A stretch of DNA of 64,000 nucleotides from Plantago ovata (Eukaryota; Streptophyta; Magnoliopsida; Lamiales; Plantaginaceae): positions 51,492,362 to 51,556,361 of the forward strand of contig CM051457.1 of the NCBI GenBank assembly GCA_028274465.1, written 5' to 3'. Made by a program: the position numbers and the translations under genes. The notes under the pieces were generated by a model, which had not been told where the DNA came from, ran no database searches, and was given only the letters and a program-made list of their open reading frames with translations. Within the stretch, counting starts at the first letter, position 1; each line of letters opens with the position of its first letter. Of the stretch, positions 45,263-56,925 are shown one piece after another.

Positions 45263-46721
45263 AACTCCCCAAACCGAACCTTTGCTTGTCCTCAATCAAC
45301 TAAGCTAGACTCTAATACAAAAAACATGCAAGACTCAAAAATGGAGTTTCACGCCAAATAAAATGAACTAAATTACGGAGTCTATCAAATATCATATGAA
45401 CAAAAACCATATAAATCAAAGCATGAATTAAGTTTGAAGAATACCTCGACTAACGTATACACATCTACATAAGCACTTATGTTAAGACAAGATAGTCTCT
45501 CGTAACATTCTCTACCTGGACCTAGTCAGTGACGACGTAATGATGCATGCTAAGATACGAATGGTTGCCCCGTGCCTATGAAACTGAGGACTTACTGCTG
45601 TTCCACCATGTTAAGACTTTCCCTCAAAAGAGGTCGAACCAGTACTGGCTCTCATCAAACGAAGGAGGGTTCCCTATAAAAGATAACTCTCCCCTATTCT
45701 ACCCATCTCTCAAGTAAAGTCTTAAGCAATTCACCACTTCCTGAATGGCAGGACGAGGGTGGTCTAGAACAGATGACACTCAAGACAAAAAAGATAAAAG
45801 ATAAAAAACACGATTACGAACATCACAAAAATGGAAAGACTCAACACTTTGCTAAACTGCTATTTGGCTTTCTTTTTTTAGGACCCTTCTTTGCTTTTTT
45901 TGGGTCTTTTCTTTTTTTCTTTTTTTTCCTTTCCAGATTCTTTTTTTCTTTTTTTCTGGAATTTTTTCTTTTTCTTTTTTTCGAATTTTCTAGCCAGCAG
46001 TAGCATAACAAATAGACAAACAAAATGACTCACACGACTTCCCCAAACCTATTCGAAAGAATAGGTTGGAGTACAAAATTTACGAAAAGTGAAAAATAAA
46101 CTCACGATACGAAAATGAAAAACAGAAACAAGTCTAATGATGGTGTAACCCCCTTCCCAAACCTATTCGGAAGAATAGGTTATAAACAAAGGATCACACA
46201 ACCTCACACTACCTCCTTCCTAGGCATTTAGCAATCTCAAAGCATGGTGAAGACTTGTTGCCTCTTAGGTACATAATTACTCGGGAAAACAACCATAAGA
46301 ACCTAACATGCATCATCCTATTATAAAGGCCTTCGTGAACCGCAGTAGAGAAAACACCACTAAGTGATGTCGAGACTACCAAGCTCAACTAAGTGCAATA
46401 CATAAATGAGACAAGCCAAGCGAGAAAAACCTCAAACAAATTCATAGAGATGAAGCATACGATCAATGGCATAGTTAGTTGATCTACCCAATATAAAAGT
46501 TCAAAAAATTCGGCAATAAACTCCATATAAAACATGCAAGACTATCCTAGGAAAGCAGTAAACGTGCAAATGCAATTAAAAAAAAAAAAAACAAGACTAC
46601 CCTACTCAACATCACAAAGCCAAATAATACTTAACATCATGGTTCACATCCCATCCCCCTCATGAAACTTAAGCTAGTCCCTAGCAAAAGAGAATGAGTA
46701 AATAAAAAGTGATACAAGATG
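45263..46721 (-). other. Conserved 3' non-coding region of F
   Basis: The polypurine tract complement is at 45263-45285. Stem-loops lie at 46046-46067 and 46160-46181. The A/G tract with pairing arms appears as T/C-rich sequence at about 45855-46010. The region begins in the equivalent of the last bases of ORF2 of sister elements. Confidence 0.65.
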
Positions 46722-48043
46722 TTACCGAACGGTTTGGCCTCGGTCGGCTGAGTATTCAAGAATGGACTCAAGAGTACCTCCCCACGGTGGCCGCCATTCT
46801 CTTGGTCCGATGTAGCAAAGAGACCTAGGAAGCCTCAAAGATCTCACCATGGTGAATGGACTGGTTTGCTTTGCAGGCATATCCAATAAGGACTTCATCA
46901 ATAGGAGGACATTCACTTTGACTTCATCGAGGTGCTTGTTTAGTGGTGGCTCCTGTGTATCTTGCTTGTCAAGCTTTCCACCTCGGAGGAGTAGATTCAC
47001 CTCTTTGTACTTAAGAACCTCAGTAGTAACGGAAGGAAGTGGTTTTGGGTTGATGCGAATGTCTGGGAGTAAAGAAACAGGGGAGCTGGGGTCGCCCAGC
47101 TCACTGGTCATGGGAGGCGGTTCTCCCCCCATGCTGGGCGACTCGCCCCCCACCTCCAGGGGGGCGTCGCCTTCCAATCCTTTCTCCTCTTCAAGTTCTC
47201 GAACCTCTTCTACTTCAGCACAATTCAACAAGCTGAATTCTTCCGTAAGATGCTCAGTTACTTCAACTTCTTCAACAACTTTTGCTATACGAAGGTCATC
47301 TTCAACTTGCTCGGCATGTGCATCTTCCTCACTGATTTCTTTGGTTTCAAAATACTCCTCGGATGAGCTTCCTGCTTCACCTCGATCTACTTCCTTTGCG
47401 GTGATGTGAATTGGTATGACCTCATCGGATTGTGTTGAACCTCTGGCGTACTTACGGAGGACTTCTTCTGCCTCGTCGACCGTACATTCTCCCAGACCGC
47501 CGCTCAACTGATCCACTCTAAGTCGTTCCTCTTCACGAAGTCCACCAACGAAGCACCAAATCAACTCCCCATCTTCGAAACGGTGATGGGGGCACTCACG
47601 TTTATACATCTCAAAACGTTCGTAGGCGTCACAAAACTGCTCATACTCTCCTTGCTCGAAATATTGGATCCTATCACGTAAGGCAATTGTCTCATGATAA
47701 GGCATGAACCGCGCCAAGAACTCCTCTACTACTTGGCCCCAAGTTTTCAGCGATCCTGGTTCAAACCTTGCAATCCAACGCCTCGGCTTATACCCAAGAG
47801 CAAAAGAAAATAGTTTCCTGCATAATTGGTCCTTAGTAAACCCTTCTGCTGGAATTCTTTCTATTTCCTCCTCATAGGATCGAATGAAACTCCATGGGTC
47901 CATCCCTACTCCATCTTCGTACCTCGGTAAGTACCTCACCATGGACTCCGTCACCTCATACCTCCTTAACTCGTCTTCCAGGTATATGGAAGATCCTCTC
48001 CTCACCTACGAGAATTGGGGTGTCATGCTAGCGCGCATGGACA
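46722..48043 (-). pseudogene. A-type Gag of element F, C-terminally fused to ORF2 tail
   Basis: The minus-strand frame resembles residues 1-230 of element A Gag (FALGYKPRRWIARFEPGSLKTW core, CPHHRFEDGELIW). The start region reads from an ATG near 48024, but a TAG replaces the Gln codon of element A just before the VRRGS segment. The frame is then open from about 48005 to 46722. The linker contains GC-palindrome-derived GESP/GGEPPP repeats. The frame loses similarity near the protease boundary and ends in sequence equivalent to the ORF2 terminus, so one large deletion created F. Confidence 0.8.
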
Positions 48044-48300
48044 TCATACCTGTATGTCTGTAGTAAGAGTAACTCAAAACTAAAAATTAGCCTCGTTAGA
48101 AATTTCGAAAAATCGAGAATAAATCTAGATATCGAATACTACTAAGGCTAGGAAAGGGAAATTAGAAACAGACTAGGAAAGCAGTATCAGAGAGAGATTG
48201 AAAAGGAAAACTAAAACTAGGAGAATTAGGAATCTAAAGCTGTAAATATAAACAAATTAAATAGAAAAAAGGAGTATAGTCCCCGGCAACGGCGCCAATT
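48044..48300 (-). other. Leader and primer-binding site of F
   Basis: The tRNA-Asp primer site occupies 48280-48297 (complement of TGGCGCCGTTGCCGGGGA), three bases from the LTR. The rest is untranslated leader resembling that of element A. Confidence 0.85.
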
Positions 48301-49548
48301 TGATGAACGTTGTCAGGGTTCAATCAAATAAATTTGTATTTAGCCAAAGGCAATCCACAACTACAACGAAAACCGTAGTGTAGTAGTAGAATGACTCGAG
48401 TGTCGTTCTCTCAGCACTATAACTAGCTTTATCTATTTAATCAAGAAAATATAAAACAGCAGATAGAAAGCAATAGGGGGTTTTCAAGCAGATAATGGAG
48501 GTTGGTGATAGTATGGTCCTTCTTAACATAATGGGTCGATAATCATGCATATATTCCTCGGTCTTGCATAGAGATCTTTGAATGAATCTTGGGTCCTGTT
48601 GTAAGTATTGTGCACTACGAAGATAATATGGGTCTGACCTGTCAACAACTAACGTCCTATTGTGTTCCGTAATCATTCAACACTACGAAGATAATTTGGT
48701 CTGATTGGCCGACAAGTGTCCTAGTGTGCATAATGATCAATACAACATACGAGAATTTTGGTGTTCAACTCATCAACGAAATAAAGCAATGACACGGACT
48801 ATAATGCGCGATATAGCCATTAGCATGATTATCTTCCCTCGCTAAGAATTCACATACTACCACCAACGATAAATTTAGCTACTCATAATGTGCATGCAAT
48901 CAATAGCAATCATAGAAGAAAACATATTGAAAGAATATAAAATAAGTAGATAAAAGTTGTAAGAAACAAAGTTACCGAAGGTTGTCAATCTCCGGATGAT
49001 TGCGATCCTACGTGCTCCAATCTGCTATGAAAAAGTATCCCCTAAGCTATGGAACTCCCAGGACAGGCCCCGGGAAGTTCCTACCTAAAACTACAGAGAG
49101 AGGTGAGAAAGTAGGCTTGGAAAGATATGATTTTCGGAGAGAAAACTGAGCACTATATATAGGCCCCGAATTAGTCCGCGGCGGTTCGCCCCACAGCTAT
49201 TTCACGGAATTTCCGCGTTTTCGACGCGGTTTTGGATTTCTTCACCTTTTCGGACTCGATTTATGACTTCTAGTAGCCTTCTAACCTCCAGATTCGGCCC
49301 CTAGACTCCAAATCCTATCCGGAAACCTTCAGATACTCCAAATAGGATTCTGGAACACCAATTCCTTGTCAACTTCAATATAATTACCCAGAAATCTCCG
49401 AATTTCAACCAAAACCTGTAAAATAAAATCTAAAGGGAAACGTGACACTATTCTAATAAAATGTACTAAAATATAGCTAAATTAACATAGAAGATAGCTA
49501 AAATAGGTGAAAAAGACTCGAATGAAAGTGTAAAATACACATTCATCA
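48301..49548 (-). repeat. 5' LTR of element F
   Basis: The LTR is 1248 bp. A GGCGGTTCGCCCC half-palindrome near 49180-49193 adjoins the TATA box (about 49154-49161). It ends before the target duplication AGAGG. Confidence 0.88.
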
Positions 49549-51109
49549 AGAGGTTCCAAGACCTCATGAACAAGTGCCCTCACCATGGTTTTGAGCTTTC
49601 GGATCTTGTCCAACACTTCTACAATGGACAGACCTTTGAGAACCAACAAGTGGTGGATTTCCAATGCCGTGGCAATATTTGGGAGGAAACCGCGGAAGCC
49701 GTCTGGGCGGTTTTCGAAAGGCTTTCCAAGGGTTCGCAATTCAAGGATCCAAGAGCAATGGTTAGATGACATGGACCTGAAGCACCACCTACTCAGGAGG
49801 CCCCTATATATGGGGGAATTGGGATCGATTCGAGTGCTTTACCAACGAGTTGAAACAAGTCCTCAAGAACTCCGTAGGAACAGCTATGTCAAACGAAGTT
49901 TGCCGAATATGCAAGAACTATGGGCATGGAGCTCATATGTGTAGATCGGATCTTGCATATGATGATGGCAATTGGGTTCAAGGAGGCGAAGAGGAAGCCT
50001 TTGCTATGGAATTTGGTACTGAAGAAGCTAGCTACGGACAAGATAGTAGGAATCCTCGAGGTGGATTTTGGAGAAGAGGGTTCCGGAACAGTCAAGGATA
50101 TGCACCGGCTGGCCAAACTTATGGCCCTAACCAAGACCGTAGTAGGCTTAACTATGGTAATGATCACTGCGAAAATCCCGCTCCCAAAGAGCAACCGAAG
50201 TCGAAGGCTGCTCTACTCATGGAGAACTTGCAAAAGATGGTTGATCACACCCAGAGTTTTCTTAAGCGTTATGAAGAATATTCTGAGAAGACTAGGGCAA
50301 GGCTTGATCGATTGGAAGAAAGCACTAGGCATGCCCATCAGAAGTTGCAAGAGCTGATTGACCGTGGGGCAAGTAGGGAGCAAGGGAAGTTGCCTAGCAA
50401 CATTGAGAAATCGATGTCCATTACCTTGGTGGGTGATCTTCCTGTTGAAATCACCATCAAGAAGGTTGCTAAGTGTGAGCGTTGCAAGGATGAAGAACCC
50501 CCACTAGCCAAGGAAGGAGAGAAGGACCTTGGTTCTGATGAGAGTGAAGAGGAGCAAGAGGATCCCGAGCCAATCCCTCAAAGTTTCGATGTTAAGATCG
50601 GGATTGGGGAACTTGAAGATGTTCGTGCTACACTAGATACGGGATCTTACTCTAATGTGCTCCCAATGAATGTGTTTGAGAAGAGTAGCCTTGGAAAACT
50701 ATCTGAGCATAAGGCTATTGCTATTGTGCAATTGGCGGATGGATCCTTTGTGAGACCCGAAGGCGTTGTGAAGAACGTATTGGTTAAGATTGGTGAAGCT
50801 TTTGTGTACACCAATTTTGTAGTTATGCCGGCGTCTACACCTGGGATGGGGGATGTTGTTCTCTTGGGGCGAACGTTCTTGACTAAGCTACGCTCCGTAA
50901 TAGACATCTACCGAAGAACTTGCACCATTGAAGTGGATGGCAAGAAACATGTGTTGCGAGCCATATTTGATCCAAATATTCACTTCGATGCTTCTCACAC
51001 CATTAACTAGTTTGGTCTTGCTGTTTATGTTCATTCTTATTCACAGGTTCGTGGCATGAGGAGGAGATCCATGAAGGGGAAGTCTAGTACCCTCAAGAAG
51101 AAGATCTAG
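49549..51109 (+). pseudogene. Gag-protease of element D, part 2
   Basis: This continues the capsid domain after element F. A TGA at 49767-49769 and a one-base shift near 49818 break the Gag. From 49850 a long frame encodes the end of Gag with the CCHC knuckle CRICKNYGHGAHMC, a GGFWRRGFR basic patch, the coiled-coil linker, acidic stretch and DTGSYSN protease. The frame stops at TAG 51008-51010, where sisters read on to the stop at 51107-51109. A two-codon insertion (AI) follows SEHKA. This is the longest continuous Gag-protease frame of its type here. Confidence 0.85.
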
Positions 51110-52219
51110 GCGCAAGAAGGAGTCGAGTCAAAGACTATAAACAATGGCGCTATCCGGGAGGCAACCCGGAGTTTTTATCGCTTTTTACCGCTTTATTGCA
51201 TGCATTCATACTTTGAACAATTTGCTTTTCTTATGTGAATTTGTTCGTCTCTGTGTCATTTGTGCTTATGTTTATGTTTGAGTGAATTTTTTCGAGTGGT
51301 TTTATGAGTAAAATGGTTTTCGGGGATTAAAAACTGAGTTTTTTCGAAAATATTCGTCTCCCTACCTCAGAAGGTGGGGGCCACATGTGGAGTGATTCGC
51401 CCCGCACGGGGCGAGTCGCCCCACACACGGGGCGGTTCGCCCCACACCATCTGAGGGTACAAAAACGGGAGACTTCCCCTTTTTCCTCATTTTCTCCTCA
51501 TTTTCACTCTCTTACTCCCAAAAATCCGAAAAAAATCGAAAATTCTTCAATCTTTCATAAAACTTTCAATCTTCCATCAAATTTTGTGTTCTTTAGCTTC
51601 AATCGAAGCCCATTGCGTGCTCTTTCTTTTCATCCGAACAACTTTCACACTAGTGCATTCGTTTTCCAAATCTGAGGTATCTTCACATGAACCCTAATTT
51701 TTCAAAGGGGGTTTTCTGATTTATGCTTCAATTAAGCTTATATGATGTATGGGTTGGTTGTTTATGTGATTAGAAACGTTATTCACTATCAATTGCATGT
51801 TCAATTATGCTTGGTTTGTTGGTTTGAGAATATTGCTACTAGATATCTATATCTCGTTATGCAATGTTTCTTTTCCTTCCACTCCGTACATATGATTGTG
51901 TTTACTGATGTGATAATGATGGACATGATGGTAGAATGCATGATTGATGAGTTTGAGGATTTATGATGCTAGAATTTTTGCTACTATGGTATGAATTGAG
52001 CCTTATGATTTAGGGTTATTGGTTGTCTAGCACGAGCATAATGTGATATGTACATGTCAAAGTTATTTTGGTGTGTTGCATGTTAGTAGCTAGATTAGAC
52101 ATGGAGGATTTGAAGAGTTCGATTGTTGTTGTTATCACTCGTGTGTTTCACTCTTGCATTTGCATATGCATAAATCTGTTTTGTGTCATACGAGGTACTA
52201 ATTGTCGTTTGTAGGAACC
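51110..52219 (+). promoter_or_regulatory. ORF2 leader of D with palindromes and putative intron
   Basis: Palindromes occupy about 51375-51446. Pyrimidine-rich UTR ends at a donor-like GAG|GTATC (GT at 51677-51678), and T-rich intron-like sequence runs to the acceptor GTAG at 52211-52214. The ORF2 ATG follows at 52220. Confidence 0.5.
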
Positions 52220-52241
52220 ATGCCACAAAGGGAGAGGAGCA
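52220..52241 (+). pseudogene. ORF2 start of element D, cut by element E
   Basis: ATG 52220-52222 and seven codons precede the element E insertion at GAGCA. The rest is at 61006-61791. Confidence 0.6.
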
Positions 52242-53523
52242 TGATGAATGTGTATTTTACACTTTCATTCGAGTCTTTTTCACCTATTTTAGCTATCCTC
52301 TATGTTATTTTAGCTATATTTTAGTATATTTTATTAGAATAGTGTCACGTTTCCCTTTATATTTTATTTTACAGATTTTGGTTGAAATTCGGGAATTTCC
52401 GGGCAATTATATTGAAGTTGACAAGGAATTGGTGTTCCAGAAGCCTATTTGGAGTATCTGAAGGTTTCCGGATAGGATTTGAAGTCTAGGGGCCGAATCT
52501 GGAGGTTAGAAGGCTACTAGAAGTCAGAAACCGAGTCCGAAAAGGTGAAGAAATCCAAAAACACGTCGAAAACGCGGAAATTCCGTGAAAAAGCCGTGGG
52601 GCGAACCGCCGCAGCGTGGGGCGAACCGCCGCAGCGTGGGGCGAACCGCCCCGGAGTTTTTTCGGGCCTATATATAGTGCTCAGTTTTCTCTCCAAAAAT
52701 CATATCTTTCCAGACCTACTTTCTCACCTCTCTCTATAGTTTTAGGTAGGAACTTCCCGGGGCCTGTCCTGGGAGTTCCATAGCTTAGGGGATACTTTTT
52801 CATAGCAGTTTGGAGCTCGTAGGATCGCAATCATCCGGAGATTGACAACCTTCGGTAACTTTGTATCTTACAGTTTTATTCTACTTATTTTATTTATCTT
52901 TTAATATGCTTTCTTCTATGATTTCTGTTGATTGCATGCATAATATGAGTAGCTAAACTTATCATTGGTGGTAGTATGTGAATTCTTAGCGAGGGAAGAT
53001 AATCATGCTAATGGCTATATCGCGCATTATACTCCGTGTCATTGCTTTATTTCGTTGATCAGTTGTAACCAAAATTCTCGTATGTTGTATTGATTATTAT
53101 GCACAATTGGACACTAGTCGACCATCAGACCAATCATCTTCGTAGTGTTGAATAATTACGGAACACATTAGGACAACCGTGATTGACTAGTCAGACCAGA
53201 TTATCTTCGTAGTGCTTAATACTTGCAACAGGACACTAGATTGATTCAAAGATCTCTATGCAAGACCAAGGAATTTATGCATGATTATCGACCCATTATG
53301 CTAAGAAGGACCATACTATCACCAATCTCCATTATCTGCTAGAAACCCCCTATTGCTATCTGTCTGCTGTTTTATATTCTGTTGTTAAATAGATAAAGCA
53401 AGTTATAGTCCTGAAAGAACGACACTCGAGTCATTCTGCTACTACACTACGGTTTTCGTTGTAGTTGTGGATTGCCTTTGGCTAAATAACAAATTTATTT
53501 GATTGACCTTGACACGTTCATCA
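52242..53523 (+). repeat. 5' LTR of element E
   Basis: The LTR is 1282 bp. Three tandem units of about 20 bp, GTGGGGCGAACCGCCGCAGC and variants, lie at about 52597-52652, just upstream of TATATATAG at 52669-52677. The 3' LTR has two units. Confidence 0.9.
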
Positions 53524-53526
53524 AAT

Positions 53527-53544
53527 TGGCGCCGTTGCCGGGGA
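53527..53544 (+). other. Primer-binding site of element E (tRNA-Asp)
   Basis: TGGCGCCGTTGCCGGGGA is an exact tRNA-Asp complement three bases after the LTR. Confidence 0.9.
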
Positions 53545-53693
53545 CTATACTCCTTTTTTTTTGTTTAATTTGTTTATAATTTCAGCTTTAGATTCCTAAT
53601 TCTACTAGTTTTAGTTTTCCTTTTTAATCTCTCTCTAATACTGCTTTCCTAGTCTGTTTCTAATCACCTTTCCGAGTCTATTACAGATTGTGT

Positions 53694-55825
53694 ATGTCGC
53701 ATACACGTTCTGCAGGAACACCGCTTGCTGATTCAATTGCTGAAATCCACAGAGTCTACCACCAAAGAAGGCGACTACTTGAAAGGCGCGCACTAGAGGA
53801 AATAGAGGAAACCGATTTCTCTGAATCTCTACACATTCTTTCCAAGGAAATCGACGGAATGGCAGAAGCTAGACCACTGAAGGCATGAGTTCAACCCACC
53901 AAAGATCGTATGAGGGGACCAGCGATTGTTCTTTCGTCTGCAACCCGAGATCTGGAGATCAAGAACCACGCATTCCAACAACTTCCGAGCTTCTATGGCT
54001 TATCAAGGGAAGATGTGATGGGGTACTTGCACGATATCGATGATTTCGTCAACCAACTCCCACGACCCGGAGCTGACATAACAACAGATGAGTTGAGGAT
54101 GAAGGGTTTTGCTATGGGACTTGGCGACAGAGCCAAGTCATGGCTGAGTTCTCTACCAGCCGGCTCGCTGGACACTTGGGAGAAGGTTTTTTCAGCTTTC
54201 ATGGAGAAATACTTCCCTCACACCTTGACTACCGCACTAAAGGCGCAGATCACTGGATTCAAGCAGGACTACGATGAGACCATCTACACCGCGTTCGAGA
54301 GGTTCCAAGATCTCACGAACAAGTGCCCACACCATGGTTTTGAACTTTCCGACTTAGTCCAACACTTCTACAATGGACTAACCTTCGAGAACCAACAAGT
54401 GGTGGATTTCCAATGCCGAGGCAATATTTGGGAGGAAACCCGAGAGCAATGGTTAGGAGACGTGGACCAGAAGCCCACCCGACTCAAGAAGCCCCTATGT
54501 ACAGGGGGAATGGGGATCAATTCGAGTGCTTTACCAACGAATTGAAGCAAGTCCTCAAGAGCGCCACCGGAACGACTGTTTCGAACGAAGTATGCCGAAT
54601 ATGCAAGAACTATGGGCATGGAGCTCATATGTGTAGATCAGAGCTGGCATACGATGATGGCAACTGGGCTCGAGGAGGCGAAGAAGAAGCCTTTGCTACG
54701 GAGTTTGGTACTCAAGAAGTTAGCTACGGACAAGACGGTAGGAATCCTCGAGGGGGATTCTGGAGAAGAGGATACCGTAACAATCAAGGATATGCACCGG
54801 CTAACCAAACTTATGGATCTAACCAAGACCGTAGTAGGCTAAACTATGGTAATGACCACTGCGAAAACCCCGCTCCAAAAGAGCCACCGAAGGCAAAGTC
54901 GGCTCAACTGATGGAGAACTTGCAGAAAATGGTCGATCACACACAAAGTTTTCTCAAACGTTATGAAGAAGATTCCGATAAGACTAGGGCAAGGCTTGAT
55001 TAGTTGGAAGAAAGCACTAGGCTTGCCCATCAAAAGATGCAAGAGTTGATCGGCCGAGGAGCAAGTAGGGAGCAAGGCAAACTGCCCAGCAACACTGAGA
55101 AGTCGTTGTCCATTAACTTAGTGGGTGATCTACCTGTTGAAATCACCATCAAGAAGGTTGCTAAATGCGAGAGTTGCAAGAGGGAACTGCCCCCACAAGC
55201 CGAAGAAGAAGAGAAGGACCTTGGTACCAACAAGAGTGAAGAGGAGCAAGAGGATCCCGAGCCACTCCCTCAAAGTTTCGATGTTAAGGTCAGGATTGGG
55301 GAGCTTGAAGATGTCCGAGCCACACTAGACACAGGATCCTACTCTAATGTGCTCCCTTTGAATGTTTTCGAGAAGAGTAACCTTGGAGAACTAACTGTGC
55401 ATAAGGCTATTGTGCAACTGGCAGATGGATCCCTTGTGAAACCCGAAGGCGTTGTGAAAAATGTAATAGTCAAAATTGGTGAAGCCTCTGTCTACACCGA
55501 TTTTGTAATTATGCCAGCATCAGCACCAGGAACGGGGGATGTCATACTCTTAGGACAAACATTCTTGACTAAGCTACGCTCCGTAATGGACATCTACCAA
55601 AGGACTTGCACTATCGAAGTGGATGGCAAGCAACATGTGTTGCAAGCCATATCTGATCCACCTGATCCACCCGATACTTCTAACACTATTGATTACAGTG
55701 GTCTTAACGTCTATGTTCACTCTTATTCACAGGATCAAAGCACGGGAAGGAGACTCATGAAGGGGAAGTCTAGTACCCTCAGAAGGAAAAGATTGGCGAA
55801 GCAGGAGTCGAGTCAGAGACTTTAA
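53694..55825 (+). pseudogene. Gag-protease of element E (two stops, one deletion)
   Basis: The ATG at 53694 opens with SHTRSAGTPL. A TGA at 53886-53888 stands where element C has Trp. The capsid domain then follows in frame from 53910. About 70 bp are deleted near 54439 at a short CCnAGAGC homology, which shifts the frame. The CCHC knuckle (54593-54634), GGFWRRGYR patch and coiled-coil linker are open to a TAG at 55001-55003. The same frame then carries the acidic segment and retropepsin-like DTGSYSN to 55825. The C-terminus is basic (RRLMKGKSSTLRRKR). Because of these lesions the protein cannot be made in full. Confidence 0.88.
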
Positions 55826-56080
55826 ACAATGGCGCTATCCGGGAGGCAACCCGGGGTTTTTATCGCTTTCTTTACCACTTTATTGCATGCATTCATACTT
55901 GAACAATTTGCTTTTCATATGTGAATTTGTTCGGTTCTGTGTCGTATGTGCTTATGTTGTGTTCGAGTGCGACTTTTCGAGTGATTTTTTGAGGAAAATG
56001 ATTTTTCGGGGACTAAAAACTTTTTCGGGGACTAAAAACCGCATTTTTATTTCAAAAAACGTTCGTCTCCCACCTAAAAG
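55826..56080 (+). other. Spacer between protease and ORF2 leader in E
   Basis: Non-coding. It contains the conserved GGCGCTATCCGGGAGGCAAC block found after the protease stop in all sister elements, and a local 17-bp repeat of TTTTTCGGGGACTAAAA near 56000-56037. Nothing else is recognised. Confidence 0.4.
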
Positions 56081-56160
56081 TGGGGGGCGAATCGCCCCAC
56101 GTGTGGGACGATTCGCCCCGCACGGGGCGGTCCGCCCCAGGTGTGGGGCGAACCGCCCCA
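56081..56160 (+). promoter_or_regulatory. Palindrome array in the ORF2 leader of E
   Basis: Four palindromes with half-site GGGGCGAn/TnCGCCCC follow one another at intervals of about 18-22 bp, with varied cores (AATCG, ATTCG, GTCCG, AACCG). The same half-sites adjoin the LTR TATA boxes, which suggests a shared promoter-proximal role. No clear TATA box follows here. Confidence 0.5.
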
Positions 56161-56381
56161 CACCACCAGATTTCTAAAAACGGGGGTTTCTTCCCCAAAC
56201 CTCCATTTTCATCTTCCAAACTCCAAAATTTCCTCCATATTCAAAATAACTTCAAATCTTCATAACTTCTTCATCTCTCCATCACTTTGTGTGTTCTTTA
56301 GCTTCATTCGAAGCCCGATACGTGCTCTATTTTTCTATCCAAATAAATTTCTTCCTAGCTCATTCAATTTCCGGATTTGAG
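56161..56381 (+). promoter_or_regulatory. Pyrimidine-rich UTR-like exon before ORF2 intron
   Basis: C/T-rich sequence resembling a plant 5' UTR ends at TTTGAG|GTATTA, a plausible splice donor (GT at 56382-56383). The exon end and donor are conserved in X, C and D. Confidence 0.4.
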
Positions 56382-56920
56382 GTATTATCACATGAACCCT
56401 AATTTTTGCAATTTGGAGATTTTTTGATTTATGCTTCAATTAGGCTTGTATGCTGTATGGGTTGATGATTTATCTGATTAGATTCGTATTTCATTGTCAA
56501 TTACATGTTCAATTAGGCTTGGTTTGATGATTTGAGATTTTTGCTAATTGGATGATATATGTCTTGTTTGGGAAATGTCTCTCTTGCTTTCATTGCATGT
56601 TTAAACATGTGTTTATTGATATGAAATTGATGGATGTATTGGTAGAATGCATGATTGATGAGTTTGAGGATTTATGCTAGATTTTGGTTTTTATGGTAAG
56701 GATTGAACCTTGTGATTCAAGGCATTTGATGTTAGCAAGAGCATAATGTGATATGTTATTGTAGTAGTTACATTGATATGTTGCGTAATGATTTAGCTAG
56801 ACTAGGTTTTGGGTTTTTGAGGAGTTGGATTTTTGAGGATTTTACTCGTCTGTTCACTCGTATATTTACATATGCATAGGTCTGTTTTGCATCGTACAAG
56901 ATACTAATTGCTGTTTGTAG
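56382..56920 (+). other. Putative intron before ORF2 of E
   Basis: 539 bases beginning GTATTATC and ending TGTTTGTAG, T-rich with many stops. It is bounded by UTR-like sequence and the ORF2 start. Splicing is inferred from composition and conserved borders only. Confidence 0.45.
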
Positions 56921-56925
56921 GAATC

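Larger units (their letters stand above)
44016..49548 (-). mobile_element. Element F: complete minus-strand gag-only element
   Basis: Two A-family LTRs of 1247 and 1248 bp flank the primer site, an A-type gag and the 3' region. The duplication AGAGG lies at 44011-44015 and 49549-49553, inside gag of D. Protease, RT, integrase and ORF2 are absent. By eye the LTRs differ at roughly 18 positions (about 1.4 percent), so the insertion is recent. It lies antisense to its host and to C and E. Confidence 0.9.

Noticed and set aside
53527..53544. tRNA-Asp gene fragment
   Set aside because: Only the 18-base complement of the tRNA 3' end is present, directly after LTRs, so it is a primer-binding site.
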